Shown piece after piece: positions 7,735-16,862 of a DNA stretch of 37,947 bases. How positions within the stretch are numbered: the first letter of the stretch is position 1; every line of letters begins with the position of its first letter. A program made the translations under genes and the position numbers. The DNA is from Stenotrophomonas sp. PS02289. GTDB taxonomy: Bacteria; Pseudomonadota; Gammaproteobacteria; Xanthomonadales; Xanthomonadaceae. The DNA lies in the NCBI RefSeq assembly GCF_029960115.1, contig NZ_JASCOZ010000027.1:1-37947 (forward strand), in the 5' to 3' direction. Below the pieces are notes generated by a model. That model was given only the letters and a program-made list of their open reading frames with translations. It searched no databases and was not told the DNA's origin.

Positions 7735-8511
7735 ATGGAAGCGCTATCTCTGCTGCAGTTGGTTCTGGGCGGCCTGTCTGGCGTCCTGGTCGGCTTCGTC
7801 CTGGGCGTGGTCGGTGGGGGCGGATCCATCCTGGCGGTACCACTGATGCTCTACGTGGTCGGAGTGGGAGATCCGCATGTGGCTATCGGCACCAGCGCCC
7901 TGGCAGTAGCGGTCAATGCGGTGTCGAATCTGGTGATACATGCCCGTAGAGGGAACGTTCGATGGCCTTGTGCCTCGGTCTTCGCTCTGGCGGGGATCGC
8001 GGGCGCATACCTGGGTTCCAGCTTGGGCAAGGCGTTCGACGGCAGGAGCCTGTTGGCGCTGTTTGCTGTGGCTATGATCGTTGTCGGCATCGCCATGCTT
8101 CGCAGGCGCAACACGCCTGGACTCACGGACGCTCGGCTCGGCAGAGGCAACGCGCCCGCGCTGATTGGGCTGGGCGCCACCGCCGGCGGGCTTTCTGGCT
8201 TCTTTGGCATTGGCGGAGGCTTTCTCATCGTGCCCGCACTGGTGGCCGCGACGGGCATGCCGATGATCGCCGCAGTCGGAAGCTCGCTCGTCGCCGTCGC
8301 CGCATTTGGCATGACCACCGCACTGAACTACGCGCGTACAGGTCTGGTCAACTGGAAGCTCGCGGCAGTTTTCGTCGTTGCCGGCGTGGCTGGCGGTATT
8401 GCAGGTGCAGCAACTTCGACGAAGCTGGCCAACTATCGTGGAGCTCTGAACACGGTATTTGCAGTACTGATCTTCATTACTGCCGCATACATGCTGTGGA
8501 AGGTGAGCTGA
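7735..8511 (+). CDS. TauE/SafE family sulfite/organosulfur exporter
   Basis: 258 residues, about eight membrane segments arranged as two related halves. Each half opens with a glycine-rich loop: GVVGGGGSILAVPLMLY and GFFGIGGGFLIVPALVA. The family exports sulfite or sulfonates; here it would remove the sulfite made by the persulfide dioxygenase. It is the last gene of the operon, 3 bases after the DUF442 stop. Confidence 0.87.
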   Translation: MEALSLLQLVLGGLSGVLVGFVLGVVGGGGSILAVPLMLYVVGVGDPHVAIGTSALAVAVNAVSNLVIHARRGNVRWPCASVFALAGIAGAYLGSSLGKAFDGRSLLALFAVAMIVVGIAMLRRRNTPGLTDARLGRGNAPALIGLGATAGGLSGFFGIGGGFLIVPALVAATGMPMIAAVGSSLVAVAAFGMTTALNYARTGLVNWKLAAVFVVAGVAGGIAGAATSTKLANYRGALNTVFAVLIFITAAYMLWKVS

Positions 8512-8583
8512 CCGGATGTGCTCCAGACCACAGCCGAGCACTGATAGCCAGCGCAGCGCTTCAAAGGCTTTGATAGGAAGATA

Positions 8584-9855
8584 CTACGAACGGTGGTCCA
8601 CATCCTCCAGAGTCAAATAAGATGCGACGGCTCGAAGCGCCTCGCGATCAGCTTCGAAATCCATGGCCAATAGGCCGCGCTCCAACGCGATGCGGGCATG
8701 CGCCTGTGATGCGACTCTTGTCGCTTCATTCGAGGACCCTGCCAACGCTGCGAAGGCCTTCTGCAGCCGGATACTGACCTCCAGGGACGCGGCGGCATCC
8801 CTGGCAATCGGAGTGAACGCGTCCTCAAACATGTCGCGTACGTCGAGACACTGCACGTGCACGCGCGGATACAGCACCTCGCCTGTCGCAGCGTCCCCTC
8901 CGTGGCTGGACCATGCACAGAGCAGCCTGACACATGTCCCGATGACGTCGATGCAGGTCCCAGGGTCGTTCACCGCAGGTGACATGGCTCGCTGGGCAAT
9001 TTCCGCAAGCACGACCAGCCCGAACCGTGGGTCATTTTCGATGGAGCGCGCGTCGCTAAAGGAAATGGCTGAGATCACTTTACTCTGTACTTCAGGAAGT
9101 AGATTTCCCTCGATGGCTATCAACGGACGGGTTGGGGTTGCGAACGTACCCGGCTGGCAGAGCAGATGAACGCGTAGATCATGTTCCTGCGCAATGGCGT
9201 TGATCCGCCCGACATCCACGTGTTCAACGTAGGCCACCTGATCGCCGACCAGCTGCACCGCCCCCTCTCCTACCCGAACCGCACTGGCTCCGCCGAGCGA
9301 AGGCTCCTCGGCGCGGCGCTTCATTGCCACTTGGGTCGCCCGCTCCACCAGATCGATGGTTTCGCCGACGCGGCCAAAGCGTGAGAACTGCTCGATAGCC
9401 CGGAGCAACGTCACTGTGATGACGATGATGACCGCGATAGTTGCCCCGAACAGTACAAGCCGGCCGCTATCTCCGTAGATGCCGGTGCTGAGCGCGATGA
9501 GGCCCACGATCGAGAACAGGAAGGCACCAATGAAGGTGGCCAGCGCACCTTGGGCCCGGGTGTCTTCGATCAGCAGGCGGGCCGCGCGCGGGGTGGCGCT
9601 GCTGGACGCGGACCCGTAGGCCGAGACCATGGTGGACAGCGAGAAGGTGGTGACCGTCAGCATCGACGCGGCAAGAATGCCAAGAATGTTGCCGACGGAA
9701 TCTGCGCCGATCCGCGCGGCAAGGCCGACGGGAATGAGGAACTTCAGGAACGCGCCCGCCAACGCCGTGATGATGCCTAGGGCGCCATACAGGGTCGAAC
9801 GGAACCACATCCGCTTTGTAACTTTGCTGGCTGCAAGCCTCAATCTGGTGAGCAT
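8584..9855 (-). CDS. DUF2254 integral membrane protein
   Basis: 423 residues. Four N-terminal membrane segments fall within the first ~150 residues (for example LYGALGIITALAGAFLKFLIPVGLA and LATFIGAFLFSIVGLIALS). A soluble C-terminal half follows, containing the family's SFSDARSIENDPRFGLVVLAEIAQRAMSPAVNDPGT block. The family is common in proteobacteria and has no established function. AGGAAG upstream of the ATG supports the start. It is followed downstream on the opposite strand by the sulfur operon and is not obviously part of an operon. Confidence 0.8.
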   Translation of the reverse strand: MLTRLRLAASKVTKRMWFRSTLYGALGIITALAGAFLKFLIPVGLAARIGADSVGNILGILAASMLTVTTFSLSTMVSAYGSASSSATPRAARLLIEDTRAQGALATFIGAFLFSIVGLIALSTGIYGDSGRLVLFGATIAVIIVITVTLLRAIEQFSRFGRVGETIDLVERATQVAMKRRAEEPSLGGASAVRVGEGAVQLVGDQVAYVEHVDVGRINAIAQEHDLRVHLLCQPGTFATPTRPLIAIEGNLLPEVQSKVISAISFSDARSIENDPRFGLVVLAEIAQRAMSPAVNDPGTCIDVIGTCVRLLCAWSSHGGDAATGEVLYPRVHVQCLDVRDMFEDAFTPIARDAAASLEVSIRLQKAFAALAGSSNEATRVASQAHARIALERGLLAMDFEADREALRAVASYLTLEDVDHRS

Positions 9856-9977
9856 GGGCTACTTCCTGGGAAGTTCGACCATCAATAGCACGGCCGGGCG
9901 CCGAGGCCACGTCAACGCAGGGTCATGCCCGACCCAAGGCAGATGCCGCTACTCCGGGCGGCATCTGTGTGCAGATT

Positions 9978-11957
9978 CTACGAGCGCACCTTGTCCAGGA
10001 ACTGACGGTGGCGCTCGTATTGATCGAGCACATCGTGGATGAGTTGAACCTTGGTCCATCCCATGACGTCGTAGTCCTGCCCGCCCTCCCGCAGATAGAC
10101 CTCCGCACGGTAATGACGGGTACCCTCGCTGACCGGCCGACGGGGATCCTGCAGGGCGAACGTCGGCGGCTCATAGGGCTGGGGCCGTACCGAGTAGAAG
10201 AAGTCCATCTCCTCGCCATGGCCAACCTGCAGCCACGCACGACCATCCTCCCCCTTGGAGACCTGGACCGGCAGATCCTGCTTGCGCAGCTCAGCCGCAA
10301 CCTCTTCCAATGCTGGGATGACACGCTGCTCGATGAAGCCGGTCACCTCGATCTTCAACGGATTGTGCGCCAGCAGGCGCAGGCGCGCCCGCCAATCCTC
10401 GCTGGTACCCGGCAAGATACGTGCCTCGCGCAGGATCGAGCGCTTGGTTGCATCCAGATGCATGGCCTTCAGCAGTCCCCAGCACATCAGGATCATGACG
10501 ATCGTAAATGGCAACGCACTGGCAATGGTGGCCGCCTGCAATGATTCCAAGCCGCCGGCCACCAGCAGGGCAATCGCAAGGCCGCCGACCAGCAGCGCCC
10601 AGAAGATCCGCTGCCAGACCGGCGATTCCTGCTCACCCTTCGAGGTAAGCATGTCGATTACCAGGGCACCGGAGTCCGCTGAGGTTACGAAGAACAGCGC
10701 AACCAGGATGACCGCCAGCGAAGAGGTCAGCATGGTCAGCGGCAGGTGCTCCAGAAACTCGAAGAGCGCCATCGAGCTGTCGGTTGAGATCGCCTGCACC
10801 AACTGCTGGATGCCCTCCGCCCGCACCATGTGCAACGCGGTGTTGCCGTAGATGGTCATCCAGAGGAATGTGAAGCCAAGCGGCACAAGCAACACCCCCA
10901 CCACGAACTCACGGACAGTGCGTCCACGTGAGATGCGCGCGATGAACATGCCAACGAAGGGCGACCAGGCAATCCACCAGCCCCAGTAGAACAGCGTCCA
11001 GCCACCCAGCCAACCCGTGGGTTCGTAGGCATAAAGGTTGAAGGTCATCGAGAACAGCTGGGAAACGTACATGCCGGTGTTCTGCACCAGTGCCTGCATC
11101 AGGTGCACGGTGGGTCCACAGACCAGCACGAAGGCCAGCAACGCTGCCGCCAGGATCATGTTGAGCTCGGACAGCCTGCGTACGCCGCTGTCCAGGCCAG
11201 CCACGACCGAGCCGGTCGCCACCAGTGTGATGACGGTGATCAAGCCAACCTGGACGAGCGTACTGACCTCCAGGCCGAACAGGTAGTTCAGGCCGGCGTT
11301 GATCTGCATGACGCCCAGCCCCAGCGAGGTGGCCAGGCCGAAGATGGTACCCAGCGCGGCGAACGTGTCTACAGCATGCCCCAACGGGCCGTGGATACGA
11401 TCGCCGATGAGCGGATACAGTGCGGATCGGACACGCAGCGGGAGATTGTGCCGGTAGGCAAAGTACGCCAGCGACAGCGCTACCACTGCGTAGATCGCCC
11501 ATGCGTGGATGCCCCAGTGGAAGAAGGTGATGCGCATGGCCTGGCGGGCAGCTGCGGCCGACTCGGGCGAGCCGACCGGCGGCGTGGCGTAGTGCATGAT
11601 GGGCTCGGCAACGCCGAAGAACATCAGACCGATGCCCATGCCGGCAGCGAACAACATGGCGAACCAGGAGCCGTAGCTGTAGTCCGGCGTACTGTGGTCA
11701 GGGCCGAGTTTGATGCGGCCGTAACTGCTGATGGCGACGCCGACGACGAAGACCAGGAAGCCGGCCACCGCAAGGATGGTGAACCAGCCTGCATCATTGG
11801 CAGCCCATGACTTGGCCGCGGTGAACCACCGCGTGGCTATATCGGGCGCGATGGCAGCAAGCGCCAGCAGCGCGATGACGATGGCTGCCGTGGGAATGAA
11901 CACCTGCGGAAGGATCCGCTGGCGAACGGGGGGATGTTGCGGAGCCGTGCTCTGCAT
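9978..11957 (-). CDS. BCCT-family betaine/choline/carnitine transporter (BetT-like)
   Basis: 659 residues, with about 12 membrane segments in the first ~500 residues and a long soluble C-terminal tail as in BetT. The family signature GWTLFYWGWWIAWSPFVGMFIARISRGRTVREF is clear, as is the N-terminal GPDHSTPDYSYGSWFAMLFAAGMGIGLMFFG. It would import choline, betaine or carnitine with Na+ or H+ for osmoprotection; the substrate is not assignable. A strong GGAGGT ribosome site precedes the ATG. The porin-like gene lies 51 bp upstream, probably in the same operon. Confidence 0.92.
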   Translation of the reverse strand: MQSTAPQHPPVRQRILPQVFIPTAAIVIALLALAAIAPDIATRWFTAAKSWAANDAGWFTILAVAGFLVFVVGVAISSYGRIKLGPDHSTPDYSYGSWFAMLFAAGMGIGLMFFGVAEPIMHYATPPVGSPESAAAARQAMRITFFHWGIHAWAIYAVVALSLAYFAYRHNLPLRVRSALYPLIGDRIHGPLGHAVDTFAALGTIFGLATSLGLGVMQINAGLNYLFGLEVSTLVQVGLITVITLVATGSVVAGLDSGVRRLSELNMILAAALLAFVLVCGPTVHLMQALVQNTGMYVSQLFSMTFNLYAYEPTGWLGGWTLFYWGWWIAWSPFVGMFIARISRGRTVREFVVGVLLVPLGFTFLWMTIYGNTALHMVRAEGIQQLVQAISTDSSMALFEFLEHLPLTMLTSSLAVILVALFFVTSADSGALVIDMLTSKGEQESPVWQRIFWALLVGGLAIALLVAGGLESLQAATIASALPFTIVMILMCWGLLKAMHLDATKRSILREARILPGTSEDWRARLRLLAHNPLKIEVTGFIEQRVIPALEEVAAELRKQDLPVQVSKGEDGRAWLQVGHGEEMDFFYSVRPQPYEPPTFALQDPRRPVSEGTRHYRAEVYLREGGQDYDVMGWTKVQLIHDVLDQYERHRQFLDKVRS

Positions 11958-12008
11958 GGATACCTCCGTGTTGTTGGGTGAAGAAGCCTCTGGCTTGCGC
12001 GAGGCCGA

Positions 12009-13106
12009 TCAGAAGTAGAAGCCGATGTTGAAGTTCAGCCGTGAATGCCAGCGGGAAGGACCTCCCTCGTCGATGCCGATACCATCACCACCGGCAAACC
12101 ACATGTTGCGGCCAGCGATCCAGTCGACATAGGTGAGCATGATGCCTTTCTGCAGGCTGCAACCGGTCACGTTCTGCCACGAATCACGAAGGCCCGCGCG
12201 GTGCCCGACCGGGCGGGTCATGCTGAGGTTGTTATAGCAGGTGATGTCATCCAGCCAGCCCTTCTGGCCGAACGAATAGGCGATGTTGGCGCTTGGCACA
12301 TCCGCCTGCGCTGCAACCTGGAAGGGGGATTGGAACGCCGACATTGCGATGCGATCTCCGGGCACGGCATACCGGTACCGCGCCCACTGCAACTGCGCGG
12401 TCCAACCATCGCGCTGCCACTGTGCGTGGAGGGCCGCGCCCTGATGACCGTAGTGACGCCGTGTCTGAGTGTTCTGCACCTTGCCAGCAAACGCTGATGC
12501 GCCCAGCAACAGCTCGCCGCCGCCCCAGGCGCGCGCGCGCTCCACGCGTGCATGCAGTCGTTGCCGCTCACGATACGGCAACGCCTCGGTCTGCGCGACA
12601 TCAAAGGAGTAGCGATCATAGCGAGCCCCGGACCCGTATTCGTCTCCGGAGAACCAGCCGAGATGCCAGGTCGTGCTGCCGGTGCGGTGAATCACTACAA
12701 GGCCCGGATCGTAATCATCCTCAATGCCCAAGTAGTAGCCGGAGCCGAACCAGAAGCTCTGCGAAACGGTAGGGAGCAGCCCGAACGGGACTTGCTGGAT
12801 ACCTGCCTTGAGCTGGGTAGCATCGGAGAACTGCCAGCCCGCGTAGGCGTGATGCACGGCGTCGAAGCCATCGTACCAGCGGTATTGGGCAGAGAAGGAA
12901 AACGGTCCGGTTCCAGCGTCAAGGTCTGCACGCAGCAGTTCAAGCTGCAGGCGGCTGGTCGGCCCGTAGTCGAGCCAGCCATAGTTGAACCTGACGGCGC
13001 CTCCTGGATCAAAGTAAGGATCTCTATGGAGGTTATCCTCAGAAGCCTCTGCAGCCAGCGAAGTTCCCGCCAACGCGGCAGCGACAATGAAGGGAATTGA
13101 TCTCAC
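12009..13106 (-). CDS. outer-membrane beta-barrel, porin-like protein
   Basis: 365 residues. A signal peptide (MRSIPFIVAAALAGTSLAAEA) is followed by alternating amphipathic, aromatic-rich stretches and a final strand ending in NIGFYF, the C-terminal phenylalanine expected by the BAM complex. No named porin family could be fixed, though QVPFGLLPTVSQSFWFGSGYYLG resembles phosphate-selective-porin-like or carboxylate porins. Placement directly upstream of the BCCT transporter suggests that it admits the same small solute through the outer membrane (inference). Confidence 0.72.
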   Translation of the reverse strand: MRSIPFIVAAALAGTSLAAEASEDNLHRDPYFDPGGAVRFNYGWLDYGPTSRLQLELLRADLDAGTGPFSFSAQYRWYDGFDAVHHAYAGWQFSDATQLKAGIQQVPFGLLPTVSQSFWFGSGYYLGIEDDYDPGLVVIHRTGSTTWHLGWFSGDEYGSGARYDRYSFDVAQTEALPYRERQRLHARVERARAWGGGELLLGASAFAGKVQNTQTRRHYGHQGAALHAQWQRDGWTAQLQWARYRYAVPGDRIAMSAFQSPFQVAAQADVPSANIAYSFGQKGWLDDITCYNNLSMTRPVGHRAGLRDSWQNVTGCSLQKGIMLTYVDWIAGRNMWFAGGDGIGIDEGGPSRWHSRLNFNIGFYF

Positions 13107-13404
13107 GGTTATGCGCCTTGCCTCCCTGATCTGCTACGGAAAGCGCTTGAGTCTAACGTCGATTCATCCAATGCCTCAAACTGGCGATCTCAAAGAATTC
13201 TTGGCGGGACCACAGCAATCACTCACGGCGCATCTTTAGTCCTCAGGTCCATATGCCACGTGAAAATCATGTGCAGTGAGAGAGTAGCTAACACGATAAA
13301 CTTCTTAGTAGTCGATCCTGAGATTGAGCGACTCATAGTGGACATGGAGTGACACGCAATGTCATTTGAGAATAGGCTAGGGCCTCGACATCGGGGAAGA
13401 ATTC
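13107..13404. other. 298-bp divergent intergenic region
   Basis: Separates the porin-like gene (minus) from the H-NS gene (plus) and must hold both promoters. It is clearly more AT-rich than its surroundings. No convincing paired -35/-10 boxes, operator repeat or small ORF with a ribosome site was found by eye. Confidence 0.5.
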
Positions 13405-13773
13405 ATGACTATTGATATCAGCGGCCTTTCTGCCAAGGAACTTCGCTCACTGATTGCTCAGGCGGAGAAGCAGCAGTCCAAAGTGCTGTCACGCCCTAAG
13501 GCCACAGCGATGCGCGCCAAGATCAACAAGTACGTCAAGGATCATGGATACACGATAGAGGAACTCTACGGCGCTTCAGTGATCGTGCCCTCCGAAACCG
13601 CCAAGAAGCGAGGTGATCGGAGGCCTGCCAAATCGACAGTGCCCAAGATCGCTCCCAAGTACCGCAATCCTGCAGTGCGCGGCCAGACGTGGTCCGGTCG
13701 AGGGCGGCAACCGCGATGGATAGCCGAGCTGGTAGCAAGCGGAAAATCACTGAATGACTTCCTGATCAAGTAG
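13405..13773 (+). CDS. H-NS family nucleoid-associated protein (XrvA-like)
   Basis: 122 residues. An N-terminal coiled-coil oligomerisation segment (ISGLSAKELRSLIAQAEKQQSKVLSR) is followed by a basic linker and the C-terminal DNA-binding domain. The hallmark is KYRNPAVRGQTWSGRGRQPRW (about 86-106), matching the Y-NP-TWSGRGR-P-W core of H-NS/XrvA. GGGAAG upstream supports the start at 13405. Such proteins silence AT-rich foreign DNA, and one carried inside an accessory region could silence its own neighbours (inference). Confidence 0.88.
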   Translation: MTIDISGLSAKELRSLIAQAEKQQSKVLSRPKATAMRAKINKYVKDHGYTIEELYGASVIVPSETAKKRGDRRPAKSTVPKIAPKYRNPAVRGQTWSGRGRQPRWIAELVASGKSLNDFLIK

Positions 13774-14286
13774 TGATAGCGAGGTAGCCGCACACCGGTA
13801 CCGCAGCAAGTCCTGAGAATCATTAGTCATCAGATCGAACAGGATGCTGGTGCGCGGAATGCCCTGCCAGGTAGGCGATCAAAGATTTCAGCTAGTCGCA
13901 GTTGATGTGACAGCGGGCGAACAGCAGGCGCTCCCCTTGCCTTTGGAGAGTGGGCTCAGACAGCAATGATTGCAGTATCCACTTCTGGCCGACAGCTGCC
14001 GTCCGATCTGGCAGGATCCGATTCCTAGCGGGGATTCGACGCTGCCCGGGCCATGCGTGTGGCGTGCAACCGCTCCGGGCGTCAGGCAGCCCGATCAGCC
14101 CCATGCCGAGCGGGCCGCCGATGCGCGGGCTCACCTAACTTCCCCCGGACCATTCAGCCAACTCCATTGTGAGCATGACTCTTTGCACTGTCGTGCCCGG
14201 GTGCCTGGGCCTAGGGTTGCCGGCCGGCATCGGTTCCGTCGGCACTCGCCAATCCATTTTCCAGACGACCTGGCCCAGGGAAATCC
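13774..14286. other. 513-bp stretch without a supportable gene
   Basis: Only short open frames without recognisable domains or ribosome sites. A stretch near 13975-14000 (CCACTTCTGGCCGACAGCTG) loosely resembles the intergenic palindrome found at 4853, 16796 and 24764, but lacks its hairpin. Codon bias is absent. It may be degraded insert sequence. Confidence 0.45.
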
Positions 14287-15402
14287 ATGCTGCCTGCACT
14301 CTTGCGCACCGCCTTGCTGACCGTTGCCCTGTCGGCATGGCTTCCAGCCCAGGCGCTTGCGGCCGGTTCTCTTAAGGAAGCCAACAGCAAGGCCAGGGCC
14401 TTCATCCAGCAGGCCATGCAGAAGCAGCGGATTCCGGGCCTCCAGCTGGCAGTGGTGCAAAACGGGAAAGTAGTGCTGCTGGAGAACTACGGGTTCGCCA
14501 ATGTCGAGAACCGGGTGCCTGTTACCGGCAAGACGCTGTTCCCGATCAACTCGGCCACCAAGTCGTTCACCGGCGTAGCCATGATGCAACTGGTCCAGGA
14601 CGGACGGGTGGATCTGGACGCCCCCTTGTCACGCTATTTGGACGATGTGCCCGCGACCTGGCGTGGGGTGCGGATCCGGCAGCTGCTGGGGCATACATCA
14701 GGCCTTCCGGAGATCATCGACTCGCAGGGGGCCTTTGGCGGTGCGACGGAGCCGGAGGCATGGAGCGCGGTCGAGGCTCGGCCTCTGGAGGTATCGCCAG
14801 GCGAACAGTTCTCGTACAACCAGACCAACTACGGCCTGCTGTCGCGGATCATCGTCAAGTTGAGCGGGCAACCATACGAGCGATTCGTGACGCAGCGACA
14901 GTTCGATGTGGCGGGCATGCCCTCTACCACGTTCGGTGACAGCTATGACCTGGTTGCCGGAGCCGCCACGATCTACAGCTGGTCGCCGCGGGGCTCGCTG
15001 GCACCGGACGATGGTGAGCGCCTGTCGCATTGGATTTATGAAATGCCCTACAGCCTGTGGGCGGGTGGCGGAATCCAGACGACGGCCGAAGAGCTGTCGC
15101 GCTGGATCATTGCGCTGTCGCAGGACCAGTTGATTGATGATGCACATGTCCAGCGCATGTGGCAGCAAGAGCCACTGAACAGCGGGGCGAAAAGCGATTG
15201 GGCCTTAGGCTGGCCGGTTTTGAAGGCTGATCGCCCGCGCCAGGTCGCAGGCATTGGCGGTGCCCGCGCGGCATTCGTCGTCTACCCGGATGAAGACTTG
15301 GCCGTGATCGTGCTGACCAATCTTGCCGGTGCGAACCCGCAGCGGTTTGTTCGACGCATCGGCGAGTTCTACCAGTCGCGGGCGAACGACTCCACCCATT
15401 GA
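14287..15402 (+). CDS. SxxK serine hydrolase, class C beta-lactamase/penicillin-binding-protein-like
   Basis: 371 residues. A signal peptide (LLRTALLTVALSAWLPAQALA) is followed by a beta-lactamase-fold domain. The nucleophile motif is S89-ATK92, the second motif is the tyrosine in FSY177NQTNYG, and LLGHTSGLPEI is typical of the S12/EstB group. AGGGA at 14275-14279 supports the start. Members include D-aminopeptidases, esterases and PBP4-like proteins, and few are true beta-lactamases; the substrate is unknown. A second enzyme of the same superfamily follows 170 bp downstream. Confidence 0.85.
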   Translation: MLPALLRTALLTVALSAWLPAQALAAGSLKEANSKARAFIQQAMQKQRIPGLQLAVVQNGKVVLLENYGFANVENRVPVTGKTLFPINSATKSFTGVAMMQLVQDGRVDLDAPLSRYLDDVPATWRGVRIRQLLGHTSGLPEIIDSQGAFGGATEPEAWSAVEARPLEVSPGEQFSYNQTNYGLLSRIIVKLSGQPYERFVTQRQFDVAGMPSTTFGDSYDLVAGAATIYSWSPRGSLAPDDGERLSHWIYEMPYSLWAGGGIQTTAEELSRWIIALSQDQLIDDAHVQRMWQQEPLNSGAKSDWALGWPVLKADRPRQVAGIGGARAAFVVYPDEDLAVIVLTNLAGANPQRFVRRIGEFYQSRANDSTH

Positions 15403-15571
15403 TGCCGACGAAGCTCCGGGACGACGTGTGCTTTCGGCACGAAGCGGACGTCCACACGCACACCTTCTGGCTGGCGCCAGGGGCGGCCGCCGCGAGAACA
15501 GGGACAGGTGTGCGGCCCTCGGTGTTCGGCTATCTTGAGAGTTCTTGCCAAAACCCTTCAAGCACAGACGC

Positions 15572-16744
15572 ATGCAAGCGATTTCGAGGATTGTTCGAAA
15601 CGGGCGGTGGCTCAACTACTTCGTATTGTCCGTCGTGTTCTTGGCTGCCGGCTGCAAGGGCGAGCATGTGCCGGCAAAGGATCTCGGGGCGGACCTCGAT
15701 GAGGTGGCCGCAACACTGATACAGCAGCCGTTGCTCCACTCAACCTCGATCGCAGTCGTATATCGGGGCCAGGAATTCATCCGTCATCGCGGCAACATGG
15801 AAGCCGGCAGGCTGAGCCCTCCGACCGACGCGACCCTCTACGAAATCGGTTCGTTGAGCAAGACCATGGCAGGGACCCTGATGGCCAATGCCGTCCTGGA
15901 GCGCAGGCTGGGGCTGGACGACGATGTCCGGAAGTATCTGCACGGCAATTATCCGAACCTGCAGTACAAGGGCGACCCCATCCGCATCCGTCACCTGCTG
16001 TCGCATACGAGCGGTCTTCCGAACATGTTGCCGGAACGCGCGAACACGGTGCTCGCGGACTTCACCGATCAGCGTACGCCTCGTGAACTCAATGCCATTT
16101 ACGCCGGCTATGGCAAGGCGGATTTCTTCAGGGACCTGCATGCCGTCGAGATTCACCAGGTGCCCGGAAAGGATTACGCCTACTCCAGTGCTGGAACCCA
16201 ACTGGCGGCGCATATTCTGGAGACGGTTTACAAGAGCGACTATGAGTCGCTGTTACGCGAATTCTTCCGCGATTCCGCGGCAATGGCGGACCTCAGAATC
16301 AGGCTGGGCGATGCTGAGGCGCCCCGGCTTGCGGTCGGCTACCACAGTGACAACGCGGTACCGACCTCGCCCATGCCGGAGTTGCCTTGGGGAGCATCGG
16401 GGAACGTAAAGGCGACCGTTCCGGAAATGGTGAAGTTCCTCAAGTTCCAGCTGGCCGGTGGGCCCGTCGTGACGGAATCACACCGTACTCTTGTCGAATT
16501 CGATTCCGAGTTCAGCATCGGCTATTTCTGGAACATCGTCGGCGGCGACCGCTTGAAGGGCACCTACTATGCCCATCATGGTGGTGTGCCCCGCTCGCAG
16601 TGCTATATCTACATCATGCCGAAGTATGACCTTGGCATTTTCGTCATCACCAACCAGAGCGGCGACAAGACTGCCCACGCCATGGAGGCGGCGATCAATA
16701 CACTGGTCGAGAGAATAGCCGCGCGAGATAACATCTCTAGCTAG
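15572..16744 (+). CDS. lipoprotein SxxK serine hydrolase (beta-lactamase family)
   Basis: 390 residues from the ATG at 15572; a TTG at 15545 preceded by TTGAGAG is an alternative start. The N-terminus carries a lipoprotein signal with lipobox LAAGC (Cys28), so the enzyme is probably membrane-anchored in the periplasm. The catalytic motifs are S94-LSK97 and YAYSSAGTQLAAHIL, with LLSHTSGLPN between them. It is only distantly similar to the preceding hydrolase, differing in signal type and motif 2, so this is not a recent duplicate. Function unknown. Confidence 0.82.
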   Translation: MQAISRIVRNGRWLNYFVLSVVFLAAGCKGEHVPAKDLGADLDEVAATLIQQPLLHSTSIAVVYRGQEFIRHRGNMEAGRLSPPTDATLYEIGSLSKTMAGTLMANAVLERRLGLDDDVRKYLHGNYPNLQYKGDPIRIRHLLSHTSGLPNMLPERANTVLADFTDQRTPRELNAIYAGYGKADFFRDLHAVEIHQVPGKDYAYSSAGTQLAAHILETVYKSDYESLLREFFRDSAAMADLRIRLGDAEAPRLAVGYHSDNAVPTSPMPELPWGASGNVKATVPEMVKFLKFQLAGGPVVTESHRTLVEFDSEFSIGYFWNIVGGDRLKGTYYAHHGGVPRSQCYIYIMPKYDLGIFVITNQSGDKTAHAMEAAINTLVERIAARDNISS

Positions 16745-16795
16745 GGCCTGTCACGTTCGCGTCCTGCGACTCGACTTGACCGAGGGATTGTGAAT

Positions 16796-16819
16796 GACCG
16801 CTGCTGGCCAGAAGCAGAC
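16796..16819. repeat. 24-bp imperfect palindromic intergenic repeat, copy 2
   Basis: Starts GACCGCTGCTGGCCAGAAGC. It folds about the central GGCC and lies between two convergent genes. Related to copies at 4853-4876 and 24764-24787. Confidence 0.5.
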
Positions 16820-16862
16820 GTTATATTGTGCTGCAGAGGCGCGCCTGATTGACCTGGCGGCG

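Noticed and set aside
13892..14134. Small hypothetical gene in the 13.8-14.3 kb gap
   Set aside because: No ribosome site, no homology landmarks, and competing frames on both strands.
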